NCBI GenBank assembly: GCA_947500445.1
Contig: CANMSB010000020.1
Span: forward strand, 1-64,000
Source: an uncultured Flavobacteriaceae bacterium
GTDB lineage: Bacteria > Bacteroidota > Bacteroidia > Flavobacteriales > Flavobacteriaceae
Length of the DNA: 64,000 nt
Direction: 5' to 3'
A program made the translations under genes and the position numbers. The notes beneath the pieces were generated by a model. That model saw nothing but the letters and a program-made list of their open reading frames with translations. It did no database searches and was not told the DNA's origin. Positions within the stretch are counted from its first letter, which is position 1. Each line of letters opens with the position of its first letter. Positions 29,001-36,800 of this stretch are shown piece after piece.

Positions 29001-29168
29001 TTGTTCAACCTTTTGGGTCAGCTGGTAATGCCTACTTTCGATTTTGAGGTGAACGATCGCGGAAACGCGTTCTTGGATATGACGAACCTTTCACAGGGCA
29101 CGTACATCCTTAGGTTGACCAACGATCAGGGAGAGATTGTATCACAGGTAAAAGTACTGAAGCAATAA
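23064..29168 (+). CDS. secreted HExxH metallopeptidase-like protein with repeats and T9SS sorting domain
   Basis: This extracellular or surface protein has 2034 residues from the ATG at 23064, where a signal peptide starts (STVIFVFLLAGIQMSQAQ). An in-frame ATG at 22983 adds 27 residues without signal character. A zincin-like domain (about 70-345) holds H210-E-A-G-H214-G-L-G-F-I-D220, an HExxHxxGxxD site, and PITRGHFRDMGW. Then come immunoglobulin-like/ASH-type modules with TNSSENP, ITNEGDTALDF and TFTITNTGLAQLNVSEI phrases, lectin-like inserts (near YATGFEDFTVGDLNGQGGW), a nidogen-like segment with YSINYYG, three 119-residue repeats (27822-28892), and a C-terminal T9SS type A sorting domain (VYPNPVVDVANF to VKVLKQ). 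The substrate is unknown. A strong terminator follows. Confidence 0.85.
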   Translation: MKQNYIVSGKKLRDYFRRSYHLSTVIFVFLLAGIQMSQAQKGMQRMPGVPVVCPANYEDQHSRMAMSQMAAKKSSALVGKKQATAELLITFGPGAEGNTDVQEAFQFALDIWSEEIVSSEPIRIFADFANLGTGVLASAGPTTLISNFPNAPVPDVFFPIALANSLAGEDLAPDEEFDLVVNIGNGIPWYFGTDGNTPAGQFDFVTVALHEAGHGLGFIDGGNVNNSTGVGNINGGGNPFIFDTFIVDGDGNSVLDLPNPSTELGDFLTSGDVFVNGQFAIEALNGVSPELFAPDPFQGGSSIAHWDEAAFPAGDINSLMSPQVGASESNFDIGPITRGHFRDMGWVLAAQAPVIASPTVFTEELNVGEVVTREVTVTNSSENPVSIAFLAPATAYELIESVTPETLEVPAGGSSVITVTLNTTGVAKGSYEETVDFDIIGFDGILDIDFNIRVLDGTEAPSIAVNPFSFEEVVEQLKIVTRELTIENVGDADLTYQISLNNEEQVTFDSRVAQTTSAIQANGFQQVSSSALSSDKGLASSLRAEGPLNKVISSLYATGFEDFTVGDLNGQGGWSTQPANFFTITDANAFEGGLHTRGTTDGSATTALAFSPLITPGNEPFMVATAQVNLQGSGSSFEIIPQSPAAGSVITRVRFNGDGTVDILDGNTGGFTPINVTVPTGYFEVRIVVDKDDFATQVYFDDALVFSGLGFAGIIEQVVLLSDNVAAGSTFDVDNVEVVDGDENAFFLTVSPTAGTVVDGDDATLQVKFDARTLEPGVYNATINISSNDTENPTIDVPVTLTVVSPPSIVIAPDTLSESVDVTVDVPAVKTATFTITNEGDTALDFAAGIGATVFNAPDTGETEQAIAALDLRKYGLGSSNGGTLQAAGIKKGLQLSRAQQQLANSTVFIDSIFYDTGVNVADDFVGLNDGVPVAIGVKFDAETEFTLNAVRNAYRTEALTEATIILEIYRGGATPDAGELLTSQVITQTSEEGIFLEEVLEESQTFAAGESFWIVHKYPEGIDFPQGSFNTDSVRPDTYFFSSDGGESYTNLDNFAFLTRALSGGGDSYITLSPSRGSVASGESVEVEVVFDGSELANGIFETDILVSSNDPITPTAIVATTFEVSGQVSGIDVSEELLLFNDVFIGNSKQETFTITNTGLAQLNVSEIASDNEDFVVEPSSAVINAGEELEVTVTFAPTTTGNVNGIISITSDATDATDAIEVIVNGIGVNPPKAFLDPQELFVTTDRGTTVTKEVVLRNDGSAPLTYSFPDLALARALARPDVQFNNTELITFENTTAKPQKGFKDSRVGHQVRYSVGTDTKFGYSWIDSDEEGGPVYAAFDIRDIGTDLTEFVGADGTVEITLPYSINYYGTSYESLFVNANGFVSFEAPTTPFTFLNEQIPVADGVNNVIAPMWVDIEPQNGGSVHIATFADAAVVQWSDAPIFLGVEGEAVTFKVVLFTDGSIEFLYDDVDGASFNDLGTVGIENAAGDDGAQVAFNTPYIKDGLAVRFVRPQVPTIDFISDVTPLSGVVAAGGSKTINVTLDATTLEPGTYMDELTVSSNAPDKQFSTTAIELTVVDVPEVVSLTLINADTDEPIAVINDGDTIDFRIYDTANFNVEANIGDLAPRSVVFDFNGVERFRRENEAPYALGGDRRGDFRRVDFIDGVNTITATPYTARGGRGDAGIAKTVTFEIIGGVLPEVESFTLINADTNEAIGPLNDGDVLDVSTFDTANFSVVANVGALEAGSVVFDYNGVAEFRKQNKVPYSLGGGRDGNFRKVPFELGANTITATPYTKRGGRGDAGTANTISFEVVSPDAPEIGRLVLVNADTNEEIGAIGDGDVLDLSQYPTTGLSIIAETEGEGVGSVLFDFNGIRGYQTENAAPYALNGDRRGRYKPTFFAPGVNVLTARLYTEKRGGGLLTDEITISFEVLPVTNAASKEINASAAKVYPNPVVDVANFDMSDSGQQVLNGTLFNLLGQLVMPTFDFEVNDRGNAFLDMTNLSQGTYILRLTNDQGEIVSQVKVLKQ
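27822..28892 (+). repeat. three in-frame 357-bp repeats
   Basis: Starts at 27822, 28179 and 28536 are exactly 357 bp (119 codons) apart. Each unit begins with a (T/V)L(I/V)NADT(D/N)E phrase and contains a FDFNG/FDYNG, a Y(A/S)LGG or YALNG, and an aromatic-TPYT/RLYT segment. The third copy is the most diverged. They look like Ig-like stalk modules before the sorting domain. Confidence 0.85.
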
Positions 29169-29199
29169 GCTAACAGGTACCTTTACTTTTAAGGTAAAA

Positions 29200-29230
29200 G
29201 GCCGCTCAGGTAACTGGGCGGCCTTTTTTT
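29200..29230 (+). terminator. Rho-independent terminator
   Basis: The stem GGCCGCTCA / TGGGCGGCC (one G-T pair) with a 6-nt loop is followed by seven T residues, 32 bp after the stop of the zincin gene. Confidence 0.88.
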
Positions 29231-29310
29231 GTGCTGTAAAGTTACAGTGGTGTAACCCGCTTTATGCATTAGAAAATCTATTACAGCTTCCAGCTACTTC
29301 AAACTATGGT

Positions 29311-29341
29311 GCTACGCTACATTTTTAAATGTAACCGTAGC
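29311..29341. other. hairpin in the 29231-29618 gene-free stretch
   Basis: Nested arms GCTACG...CGTAGC and ACATTT...AAATGT close a 2-nt loop, with only short internal bulges. No T-tract follows. The rest of the 388-bp gap before 29619 has no supported gene; a minus-strand 92-codon frame there overlaps the next gene's start and was rejected. Confidence 0.4.
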
Positions 29342-29618
29342 GGTGCTATGCTTACATTCATAAAATGTCATATTTTATCGCAGCTAAAAGCTTCATTACG
29401 AAGTTCTAATGCATAATCCGGGTTTAAGGCTATGGCTTGAAAAATAAAGATCAGAATAGGACAAGTAGCGACAACTATGGGCAACCCCCTTTCCGGCAAT
29501 ACCCATATTTTTCGGTCGTGTAATACCGAGGACCGCTTTGGTGTTTTTTTAAGCCCTGTATCGTCCAGGCCTACTAAAAATAGACCCAATACGAATCCTA
29601 CGAACAAAACGATGACAA

Positions 29619-30854
29619 ATGGATTTGAATACAATAACGGCCACAATATTTAAGAAGAATACCATAATCTTATTGGTCGTAAATACTTTTCTTTTTGCCC
29701 CGGAAAGTACCAATGCCCAAAGGAATTATATCCCCGGTAAGGAGTACTCCGACGATACCGGGTATGTGTCCTATCATGCTGGGAACTTGCCCATAATCTT
29801 GTCAGCGCCACATGGAGGCAGATTACGTCCTCGAGGACTTCCGGACAGAAACTGTGATGGTTGTAAATATGTAAACGACGCCTATTCCCGAACCATAACC
29901 CTTGCGATTTACGATGAGTTCGTTAAACGGACCGGGATGTATCCGCATATGATTACAAATAAATTGCATCGTTCAAAATTCGATGCGAATAGGGAAAAGC
30001 GCGATGCCGCCGATGGAAATAAAAGGGTCGAACAGGCCTGGTTCGGATATCATGATTTTATAAACGAGGCGAAAGACGAGATGGTATTACGGTTTGGAAA
30101 AGGACTGTTTTTGGACATGCATGGCCACGCGCACAGCATACAGCGTATAGAATTCGCTTATGCCCTGACCGCTCAGGAGCTAAGACGCTCCAATGCCCGG
30201 TTGAACGAAAATGCAATCGTTGGTAAAAGTAGTATCCGTTCTCTGGCCGGGAGAAACCGACGGGGATATGCCCACTCGGAACTCATCCGGGGAGAAAAAA
30301 GCTTGGGAACTTTGCTTTCGAACAGTGGATTCCCATCCGTTCCCAGTTCAAATGACCCAGCGCCAAGTGTTGGGGAACCATATTTTAATGGCGGTTACAA
30401 CACTAGACGACATGGTTCCGGAACAAACAATAGGACCATAGATGCCATTCAGGTAGAGCTGAACCAAGGTATTCGGTTCAATGAAAATGCTCGTAAAGCC
30501 TTTGTAACCTCCTTTACCACTTCGCTGATCTCCTATATCGACCATCATTACGGAAACGTTTTTCCACCGTCCGTGGTCAATCTTAAAACGGACATATCGG
30601 AGACCGATTCCCTTTACGCCACAGCAACATCCATAGCAAGCTTATATCCGCAACCGGCAAAGGATTACTTTAATATTAAGAGCAATGAAAAGGAAATGGA
30701 TGTAAGGGTGTTCGATGTCTTAGGAAATGTAGTGCATGAAGCTACCTGGTCGGGAGCTGACGTTGCAGTAGATTTTTTATCGAGCGGTCTGTATTTGGTC
30801 CAGCTAAAGAAGGGAGAAACGCTTATTGGTACGGTCAAACTCTTAAAATATTGA
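29619..30854 (+). CDS. T9SS-secreted N-formylglutamate amidohydrolase-like protein
   Basis: This secreted enzyme of 411 residues has a signal peptide (IILLVVNTFLFAPESTNAQ), a catalytic domain at about 45-310 and a C-terminal sorting domain (about 325-411, SLYPQPAKDYFNI to VKLLKY). The core resembles the PF05013 N-formylglutamate amidohydrolase/zinc-peptidase fold: ILSAPHGG, an N-x-x-HRSKFDANR motif, FLDMHGHAH with a likely zinc His, and IQVELNQGIR. PF05013 enzymes are normally cytoplasmic enzymes of histidine breakdown, so export by T9SS points to another amide or peptide substrate such as cell wall peptides. Four extra cysteines lie near NCDGC. The terminator at 29200 and the hairpin at 29311 separate it from the zincin gene. 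Confidence 0.8.
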   Translation: MDLNTITATIFKKNTIILLVVNTFLFAPESTNAQRNYIPGKEYSDDTGYVSYHAGNLPIILSAPHGGRLRPRGLPDRNCDGCKYVNDAYSRTITLAIYDEFVKRTGMYPHMITNKLHRSKFDANREKRDAADGNKRVEQAWFGYHDFINEAKDEMVLRFGKGLFLDMHGHAHSIQRIEFAYALTAQELRRSNARLNENAIVGKSSIRSLAGRNRRGYAHSELIRGEKSLGTLLSNSGFPSVPSSNDPAPSVGEPYFNGGYNTRRHGSGTNNRTIDAIQVELNQGIRFNENARKAFVTSFTTSLISYIDHHYGNVFPPSVVNLKTDISETDSLYATATSIASLYPQPAKDYFNIKSNEKEMDVRVFDVLGNVVHEATWSGADVAVDFLSSGLYLVQLKKGETLIGTVKLLKY

Positions 30855-30964
30855 CACTGGGCGTATACTTTTCATAGTCTTTTGATACCTTAACGGTACT
30901 ATGGTGGCCATTCCGTTCCACTTGTCTTTTTAGACGGTGTAGCAAGCCAAACAAAAAAAAGGGT

Positions 30965-32902
30965 TCATTCCATTTTTAGAATAATAAATTCGGACCTTCT
31001 GTTGAGATCATGTTGGCGATCGGAGCATTTGGTATTATTATCACAGTCGTTCATTAGTTGTTTCTCCCCATACCCTATGGCACTCTCCAGTCGTTCCGCT
31101 GCAATCCCCTGTTTTATTAGAAACTCGCGTGTTGCTTTGGCCCTACGGTCAGATAGCTTTTCATTGTACGTGTCGTTCCCTCTTGAATCGGTATGCGATT
31201 CGATTTTAATGACCATGTTTGGGTATTCGTTCATTACAAATACCACTTTGTTGAGTTCGCTTGCTGCCGATTTGGTAATGTAAGATTCGTCAAAATCAAA
31301 AAAGATGATTCCTATTTTAATTTTGAGTAATCCGTTTTCTTCTACTATAAGTTCATTTCTCTTTTTAAGCCCAAGTGGTAAGTTGTTCGTAAAACCATTT
31401 TGTGTCGGACTTGCAAATACTTTTGAACTGTGGTCAAATCCTTCTTTTGTAACCTTTACCGTGTATTTTTGGTCACACTTTAACTTAAGGTCAAAATCAT
31501 AGTCCCCACTTTGGTCAGTTGTGGTCTCGTCCAGTTTGTTACCTTCTTCGTCAACAACCGTAACTTTTGCATTGGGTATCGGTAGGCCGTTTTGCTCGTT
31601 TACTATTTTTCCGACCAAATCTTGTTCACAAACGGGCTCAAAACGCTGAAAGGAGTAGATGTCATCGTCGCCTGTTCCACCTTCCCGGTTCGAGGAAAAA
31701 TAGCCGCGTTGGGTCCTTTCATTGACGATATAGGCAAAATCATCTAGTCTACTGTTTAATGGTCTGCCGACATTTACGGGATTTGAGAATTGATTATCGG
31801 GATATACGCTTTCAAAAACATCCAGGCCTCCTAGCCCCAGATGCCCGTCGGAAGCGAAATATAGTTTATTCGTTGTAAGAAACGGAAACATTTCCCTGCC
31901 ACTGGTGTTTATCTTCGGCCCTAGGTTTTTAGGGGTTGAATAGTTGCCATCTTCTAAAATGTCAACAACAAAAATATCGGTACTTCCAATTGATCCTGGC
32001 ATATCGGACACAAAATACAATTGCTTACCATCCGGGCTAATTGCGGGCTGCCCCACCGAGTAATTCTCACTGTTAAAAGGTACTTCCGTAATATTTCCCC
32101 ATGTTTCGTTTTCGAGGTCCGCTTTATACAACTTTAAGTGGTTTATTCCGTTGTCGTCTTTGCCCAACGTTTTTTCGGAATAGTTGTTCCTGGTAAAATA
32201 CATTGTTTTACCGTCCGGTGTAAATGCAACGATGGCTTCGTGGTATTTACTGTTTATCGTTTTCGAAAAAATGGCTACGTTTTTGAAGTCCGTCCCATTT
32301 TCCAAGGTGTCGGCAACAAACAGGTTTAGGAACGGCTGTTCGTTCCATTTGTAGATCCGGGTCCTAAATTTCAGTGTGTCGCGGCTGGAGGCGAAAACGA
32401 CCCTCTCCTTATAAAACATAGCTCCAAAATCGGCAACCTTCGTGTTCATTGGCAAGTGGGTAATATAAAACTGGGGTTGTTGGGTTAACAAGTAGTCCAT
32501 TTTTTTATCATTTTTCCGTAGTTGCTCTACGTCAAATGATTTATCCTTCATTTTTCCTTCGTATACTTTCATCAAACCTTTGGCAAGATTGTATTCTCCA
32601 ATACCTTTCAAAGCGTGTATATATCGAAACGCATATGTAGGGGATAGATTTTGTTCATATTTTGAAAACAAAGTGCCATACCATTTGCTTGCATTTTTCA
32701 TGTCGGTATTAAAATAGTAAGCATCGCCAATTCGCTGTAGGGCCTCTTGGGAATCATCTCCTCTTGCTATGATACCTTCGTATTGCTCCGCAGCTTTTAC
32801 ATACCAAAGGGATTCAAAATTTTTGTCGGCACTTTTGTACTTCTCCTGGGCCGAACCCAAAAGAGTACATAAAAAGATACTATAAATAAGAAATTTTTTC
32901 AT
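30965..32902 (-). CDS. PorE-like OmpA-family protein (TPR, beta-propeller, CTD)
   Basis: This periplasmic, outer-membrane-associated protein of 645 residues has the domain order of PorE from the type IX secretion system: signal peptide, TPR-like helices (about 25-140), PD40/WD40-like propeller with repeated AISPDGKQLYFVSD and FTPDGKTMYFTRN phrases (about 150-430), a carboxypeptidase-regulatory-like domain (GKIVNEQNGLPIPNAKVTV, about 440-520) and a C-terminal OmpA peptidoglycan-binding domain (IIFFDFDESYITKSAASEL; HTDSRGNDTYNEKLSDRRA). It follows a PorP gene by 12 bp as last gene of the locus. In Flavobacteriia such proteins often accompany PorP and CHU_C adhesins, so it may be a dedicated paralogue rather than the core PorE. 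Confidence 0.9.
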   Translation of the reverse strand: MKKFLIYSIFLCTLLGSAQEKYKSADKNFESLWYVKAAEQYEGIIARGDDSQEALQRIGDAYYFNTDMKNASKWYGTLFSKYEQNLSPTYAFRYIHALKGIGEYNLAKGLMKVYEGKMKDKSFDVEQLRKNDKKMDYLLTQQPQFYITHLPMNTKVADFGAMFYKERVVFASSRDTLKFRTRIYKWNEQPFLNLFVADTLENGTDFKNVAIFSKTINSKYHEAIVAFTPDGKTMYFTRNNYSEKTLGKDDNGINHLKLYKADLENETWGNITEVPFNSENYSVGQPAISPDGKQLYFVSDMPGSIGSTDIFVVDILEDGNYSTPKNLGPKINTSGREMFPFLTTNKLYFASDGHLGLGGLDVFESVYPDNQFSNPVNVGRPLNSRLDDFAYIVNERTQRGYFSSNREGGTGDDDIYSFQRFEPVCEQDLVGKIVNEQNGLPIPNAKVTVVDEEGNKLDETTTDQSGDYDFDLKLKCDQKYTVKVTKEGFDHSSKVFASPTQNGFTNNLPLGLKKRNELIVEENGLLKIKIGIIFFDFDESYITKSAASELNKVVFVMNEYPNMVIKIESHTDSRGNDTYNEKLSDRRAKATREFLIKQGIAAERLESAIGYGEKQLMNDCDNNTKCSDRQHDLNRRSEFIILKME

Positions 32903-32914
32903 GGTTGGGTGGTA

Positions 32915-33835
32915 TTAGTAGAATCGAGGGGATTTAAGTCTGCGTTGTTCGGTTTTAAACTCGTATCTAAGAAATATCTCGTGGGTGCCGGAATTATAGT
33001 TCTTTAAGTCCGTTGTCGTAAGATCATAGGAATATCCTGCAAATAGGGCAGGAGTAATTTGTAACCCTACAAGACCGGAGAACGAGTCGTCCCATCGATA
33101 GGCCAAACCAAGGGTCAACGTTTCCTTTAGGAGTACATTTGCCGACACATCGGCAATAATCGGTGCCCCGGGGACCCATTTCACAAAAGCGGCCGGTTTC
33201 AATTTTACATCCCTGCCGAGGTCGAAAACGGTTCCGGCGATCAAGAAGTAATGCATTCGTTCAACGGCAATAGCTTGTTCAACTTCATCGAAATGATCTT
33301 GGACAAAGAAGTTTGGTACCGATAGGCCCAAATAGCTTTTATTGGTATGGTAATATATACCTGCTCCTATTGTCGGGAAAAATCTACTATCGATATTATT
33401 GGCGAACAGCACATCGGGGGTCGCTGTAGTTCCTTTAGAAAAGTCCACATTAAAAAGGCGCCCGCCACCCCTTACACCAAACGATAGTTTTTTGGAGTCA
33501 TCGTTAAGCCTAATGGTATACGATACGTTCACGTCCGCAAAAAATTCGTTTACCGGTCCCAAGGCATCATTGATCAAATTAAGCCCTAGACCCAGGTTAT
33601 TTCCTACCGGAGCATCTATTCCAAGATTTTGAGTGGTCGGCGCTCCATTGAGCCCTACCCACTGTGAACGGTGGAGCCCCATAATGGTCAAGTGACCACG
33701 GGAACCTGTATAGGCGGGATTTACACTCATTGTATTATACATGTATTGGGTGAACTGTGGGTCTTGTTGCCCCCAACCGGCAAAATAACTGATGCCGATA
33801 AAGAGTAGGGCTATATATGTTCGTCGGTAATTCAT
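32915..33835 (-). CDS. PorP/SprF family outer membrane protein
   Basis: This protein of about 306 residues belongs to the PorP/SprF family, which supports secretion or surface attachment of adhesins ending in CHU_C (type B) sorting domains through T9SS. After the signal peptide (ALLFIGISYFAGWGQ) the hallmark DPQFTQYMYNTMSVNPAYTGSRG and HRSQWVGLNGAPTTQ appear. An in-frame ATG at 33865 would add ten residues. A still longer open frame to 34033 overlaps the adhesin gene and is not credible. The stop of the giant adhesin is 40 bp upstream, matching the sprB-sprF arrangement of Flavobacterium johnsoniae. A paralogue of similar length is encoded at 47295. Confidence 0.92.
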   Translation of the reverse strand: MNYRRTYIALLFIGISYFAGWGQQDPQFTQYMYNTMSVNPAYTGSRGHLTIMGLHRSQWVGLNGAPTTQNLGIDAPVGNNLGLGLNLINDALGPVNEFFADVNVSYTIRLNDDSKKLSFGVRGGGRLFNVDFSKGTTATPDVLFANNIDSRFFPTIGAGIYYHTNKSYLGLSVPNFFVQDHFDEVEQAIAVERMHYFLIAGTVFDLGRDVKLKPAAFVKWVPGAPIIADVSANVLLKETLTLGLAYRWDDSFSGLVGLQITPALFAGYSYDLTTTDLKNYNSGTHEIFLRYEFKTEQRRLKSPRFY

Positions 33836-33875
33836 TTTCTGAAATTTAAATAGGTTGGTTTTCATGGTGCGTCGC

Positions 33876-36800
33876 TTATCTGTTAATGTATAACCAATCA
33901 GCGATAGGCTGGGAGCCGTCGCCCAGGTCCAATACATAGTAGTAGGTGCCCACCGGTAGTTTCTCTCCCTTGTTAATGGTAGCCCTTCCGTTTGATATCC
34001 CGTTCCAATCGTTGGTGTATCCCCTTGTCTCAAATACGATATTACCCCAACGGTTATACACTTTTAAAGTATTGTTCGGGAATCGCGAAATACAATCGAT
34101 TTGAAATACTTCGTTATTGCCATCTCCGTTCGGGGAGAACTCACTGTAAATATTTAGACAACTTGGTGTGACGGTCGCTTGAGCGCTGTCGTTGTCCATA
34201 TTCAAATCGATTTGATCAACGAAGGCCAAGCTTATCGTATTCAGGTACTCATCTACTTCAAGTACTGTAACGGTCAAAGTCAAGGTAGCTGTTTCCGAGG
34301 CGTTTAACGCTTCGATACTCCAGAACCCGGTGACGGCATCAAACGTTCCTATACTGGCATTCGCAAGAATCAGTTCGTACCCTCGCGGCAGAATTTCTTC
34401 AATACCGATTGTGGTTGCCGTAACGTCGCCTTGGTTGGTGGCGGTCATTTCAAACTGAATTTGCTCGCCAATTCTTGGAAGTAAATTGCTAACCGTTTTG
34501 GTGAGTGCGATATCTACTACTGGTGGTACTATTAATATACTCGCTTCATCGTCGTCAGGTAGGCCATCGGCAAAGTCGTCTACTTCAAAACCACTGTCGG
34601 CATCACTATTGGGATCTGCCTGATCACTTGCCGTGATTTCTGCAGTATTCAAGTATTCGTTTTCAACGCCGGTGGGTTCATTTACAGTAGCCAAAACCAC
34701 CAGTGTTTCCGTAGTACCGTTCGGTATTACCCCATTGGTGTTCCAAATACCGGTAAACGGATTATATAGTCCCGCAGTGACAATGTGAGACTGATAAGTG
34801 AAGCCTATTGGGAGTAGGTCGGAGACCACGACTCCTGTTGCATCACTATCGCCCCCATTGCTGAGGTTGACTATGAACTCTATTGTGTCCCCTACGTTTG
34901 CCAAGGTATTGTCGACGGTTTTGGTCAATGTCAGGTCTGCCAATCCTGTTGGTCTCGGCAGAACGGTGTCTTGATCGTCCTCTGAATTTAGATTGTTGTC
35001 CGGTGAGGAATCAGGGTCGAAGGTTCCCAGTGAAATCAGTTCCGCTACATTGGTATAGTCGCCATTGGCCAGTACGGTAACCGTAATTTCCAAGGTTTCC
35101 GTAGCACCATCTACCAGTGAAACAATATCCCAAGAACCGATAACTTCATCATAAACACCTGCTGAGCTGGTAGCACTTACAAAGTCGTATCCTGTGGCCA
35201 AGAGATCCTCGATGACCAAATCGGTCGCATCACTAGGGCCATCATTGTTCACGGTAATGGTAAAGGTAATCTGATCACCGATGGAAGGGGACAGGTTGTC
35301 CACTTCCTTGGTAAGCGATATGTCGGTTATTACCCTAGGCGTAGTCGGTTGTTCGGCCTGATCGTCCTCGTTTAAATCGTTGTTGTTTGGAGCCGAATCC
35401 GGATCTATTTCATTTACTGCGGTAAGCTCTGCAACATTAATATAACTTCCATTGGGGTTGATATCGGCCGTAATGTTCAATAGTGTAGTTGCACCATTGG
35501 CAACCGTTCCGACCGTCCACACTCCGGTAGCGTTGTCATAGGTTCCGCCGCTGTCGTCGGAGATGTAGTTGTACCCCGCTGGCAATAAGTCGGTTATTAC
35601 AACACCCGTAGCATCACTGGGTCCGTCGTTAGAAACAGAGAGTGTAAATATGACATTTTCTCCCACATCGGGAACCAGTTTGTCCACTGTTTTTGTCAAC
35701 GAAACATCCGCTATAGGCACCGGAACGGTATTCGCATTATCTTGATCGTCCTCGGTGGGAACGTTATTGCCAGCGGTAGCGTTGGGGTCAACGTTATCCG
35801 AGGCAACGACCTCGGCAACGTTGTCATATACTCCAGTGGCATTTACCAAGGCAGTGATTACCAGGGTTTCCGTAGTACTGTTGAACAAGGTGCCGTTGAT
35901 GTTCCAAACTCCGGTGGTCTCATTATAGTTTCCTGCTGTAGCATTACTGGAAATATAAGTGTATCCGGTAGGGAGCAAATCGGCAATAACCACGCCGGCC
36001 GCATCACTGGGCCCGTCGTTTGTAATGTTAATGGTAAAACGAACATCTTCTCCTACCAATGGTGTGGCGTTGTTTACCGTTTTGGTAAGCGATAGATCGG
36101 AAACCAGCACTGGAGTCGGGTTAATTGTCATCTGGTCATCTTCGGTATCATCGTTGTTCGCCGGTTCCGAGTCGATATCGCGCTCGGCCAGGTCGGTCAG
36201 TTCCGCGGTGTTCGTATATTCTCCGTTTGGTAAAACATCGGCGGTGATTACGATGTTTTCGGTGATTCCGTTGGGCAGATTTCCTACGGTCCAAGACCCG
36301 TTCAAAGGCTCGTACACTCCAACACTGGGGACTGCGCTCACGAAGTCATATCCAGTGGTCAACAAATCCGTAACTACTACATCGGTTGCATCACTTGGTC
36401 CGTCATTGGTTACTGTAACAGTGAATACGATTTGTCCCCCGATATCCGGTGTTAAGGTATTTGCGGTCTTGGTCACCGAAACATCGACGACAGGAACAAT
36501 CTGTGGAACAACGTCCACTTCATCTTGGTCGTCTTCCGAAAGCACGTCATTGTTCGGTGTGGAATCAATATCAAGGATATCGGATGCCGTCACTTCGGCC
36601 CCGTTGGTATAGTCTCCACTACCGTTTACCAGAACATCGATCAACAATATTTCCGTTGCTCCGGAAAAGATGTTTCCTACCGTCCAAATCCCAGTGTTTT
36701 CATTGTAGGCCCCGGTGGTCGAGCTAAAGAGTACAAAGTCGTATCCGCTTGGCAACAAATCGGTTACCGTAACGCCCGTGGCGTTTGCGGGGCCGTCATT

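Noticed and set aside
29368-29646. 92-codon minus-strand frame with two hydrophobic stretches
   Set aside because: It overlaps the start of the divergent secreted enzyme gene, shows no recognisable family and no promoter, and contains the hydrophobic pattern expected from the antisense of a signal peptide region.
33866-34033. Upstream extension of the PorP/SprF frame
   Set aside because: It lies within the adhesin gene's CHU_C coding part and would bury the signal peptide.
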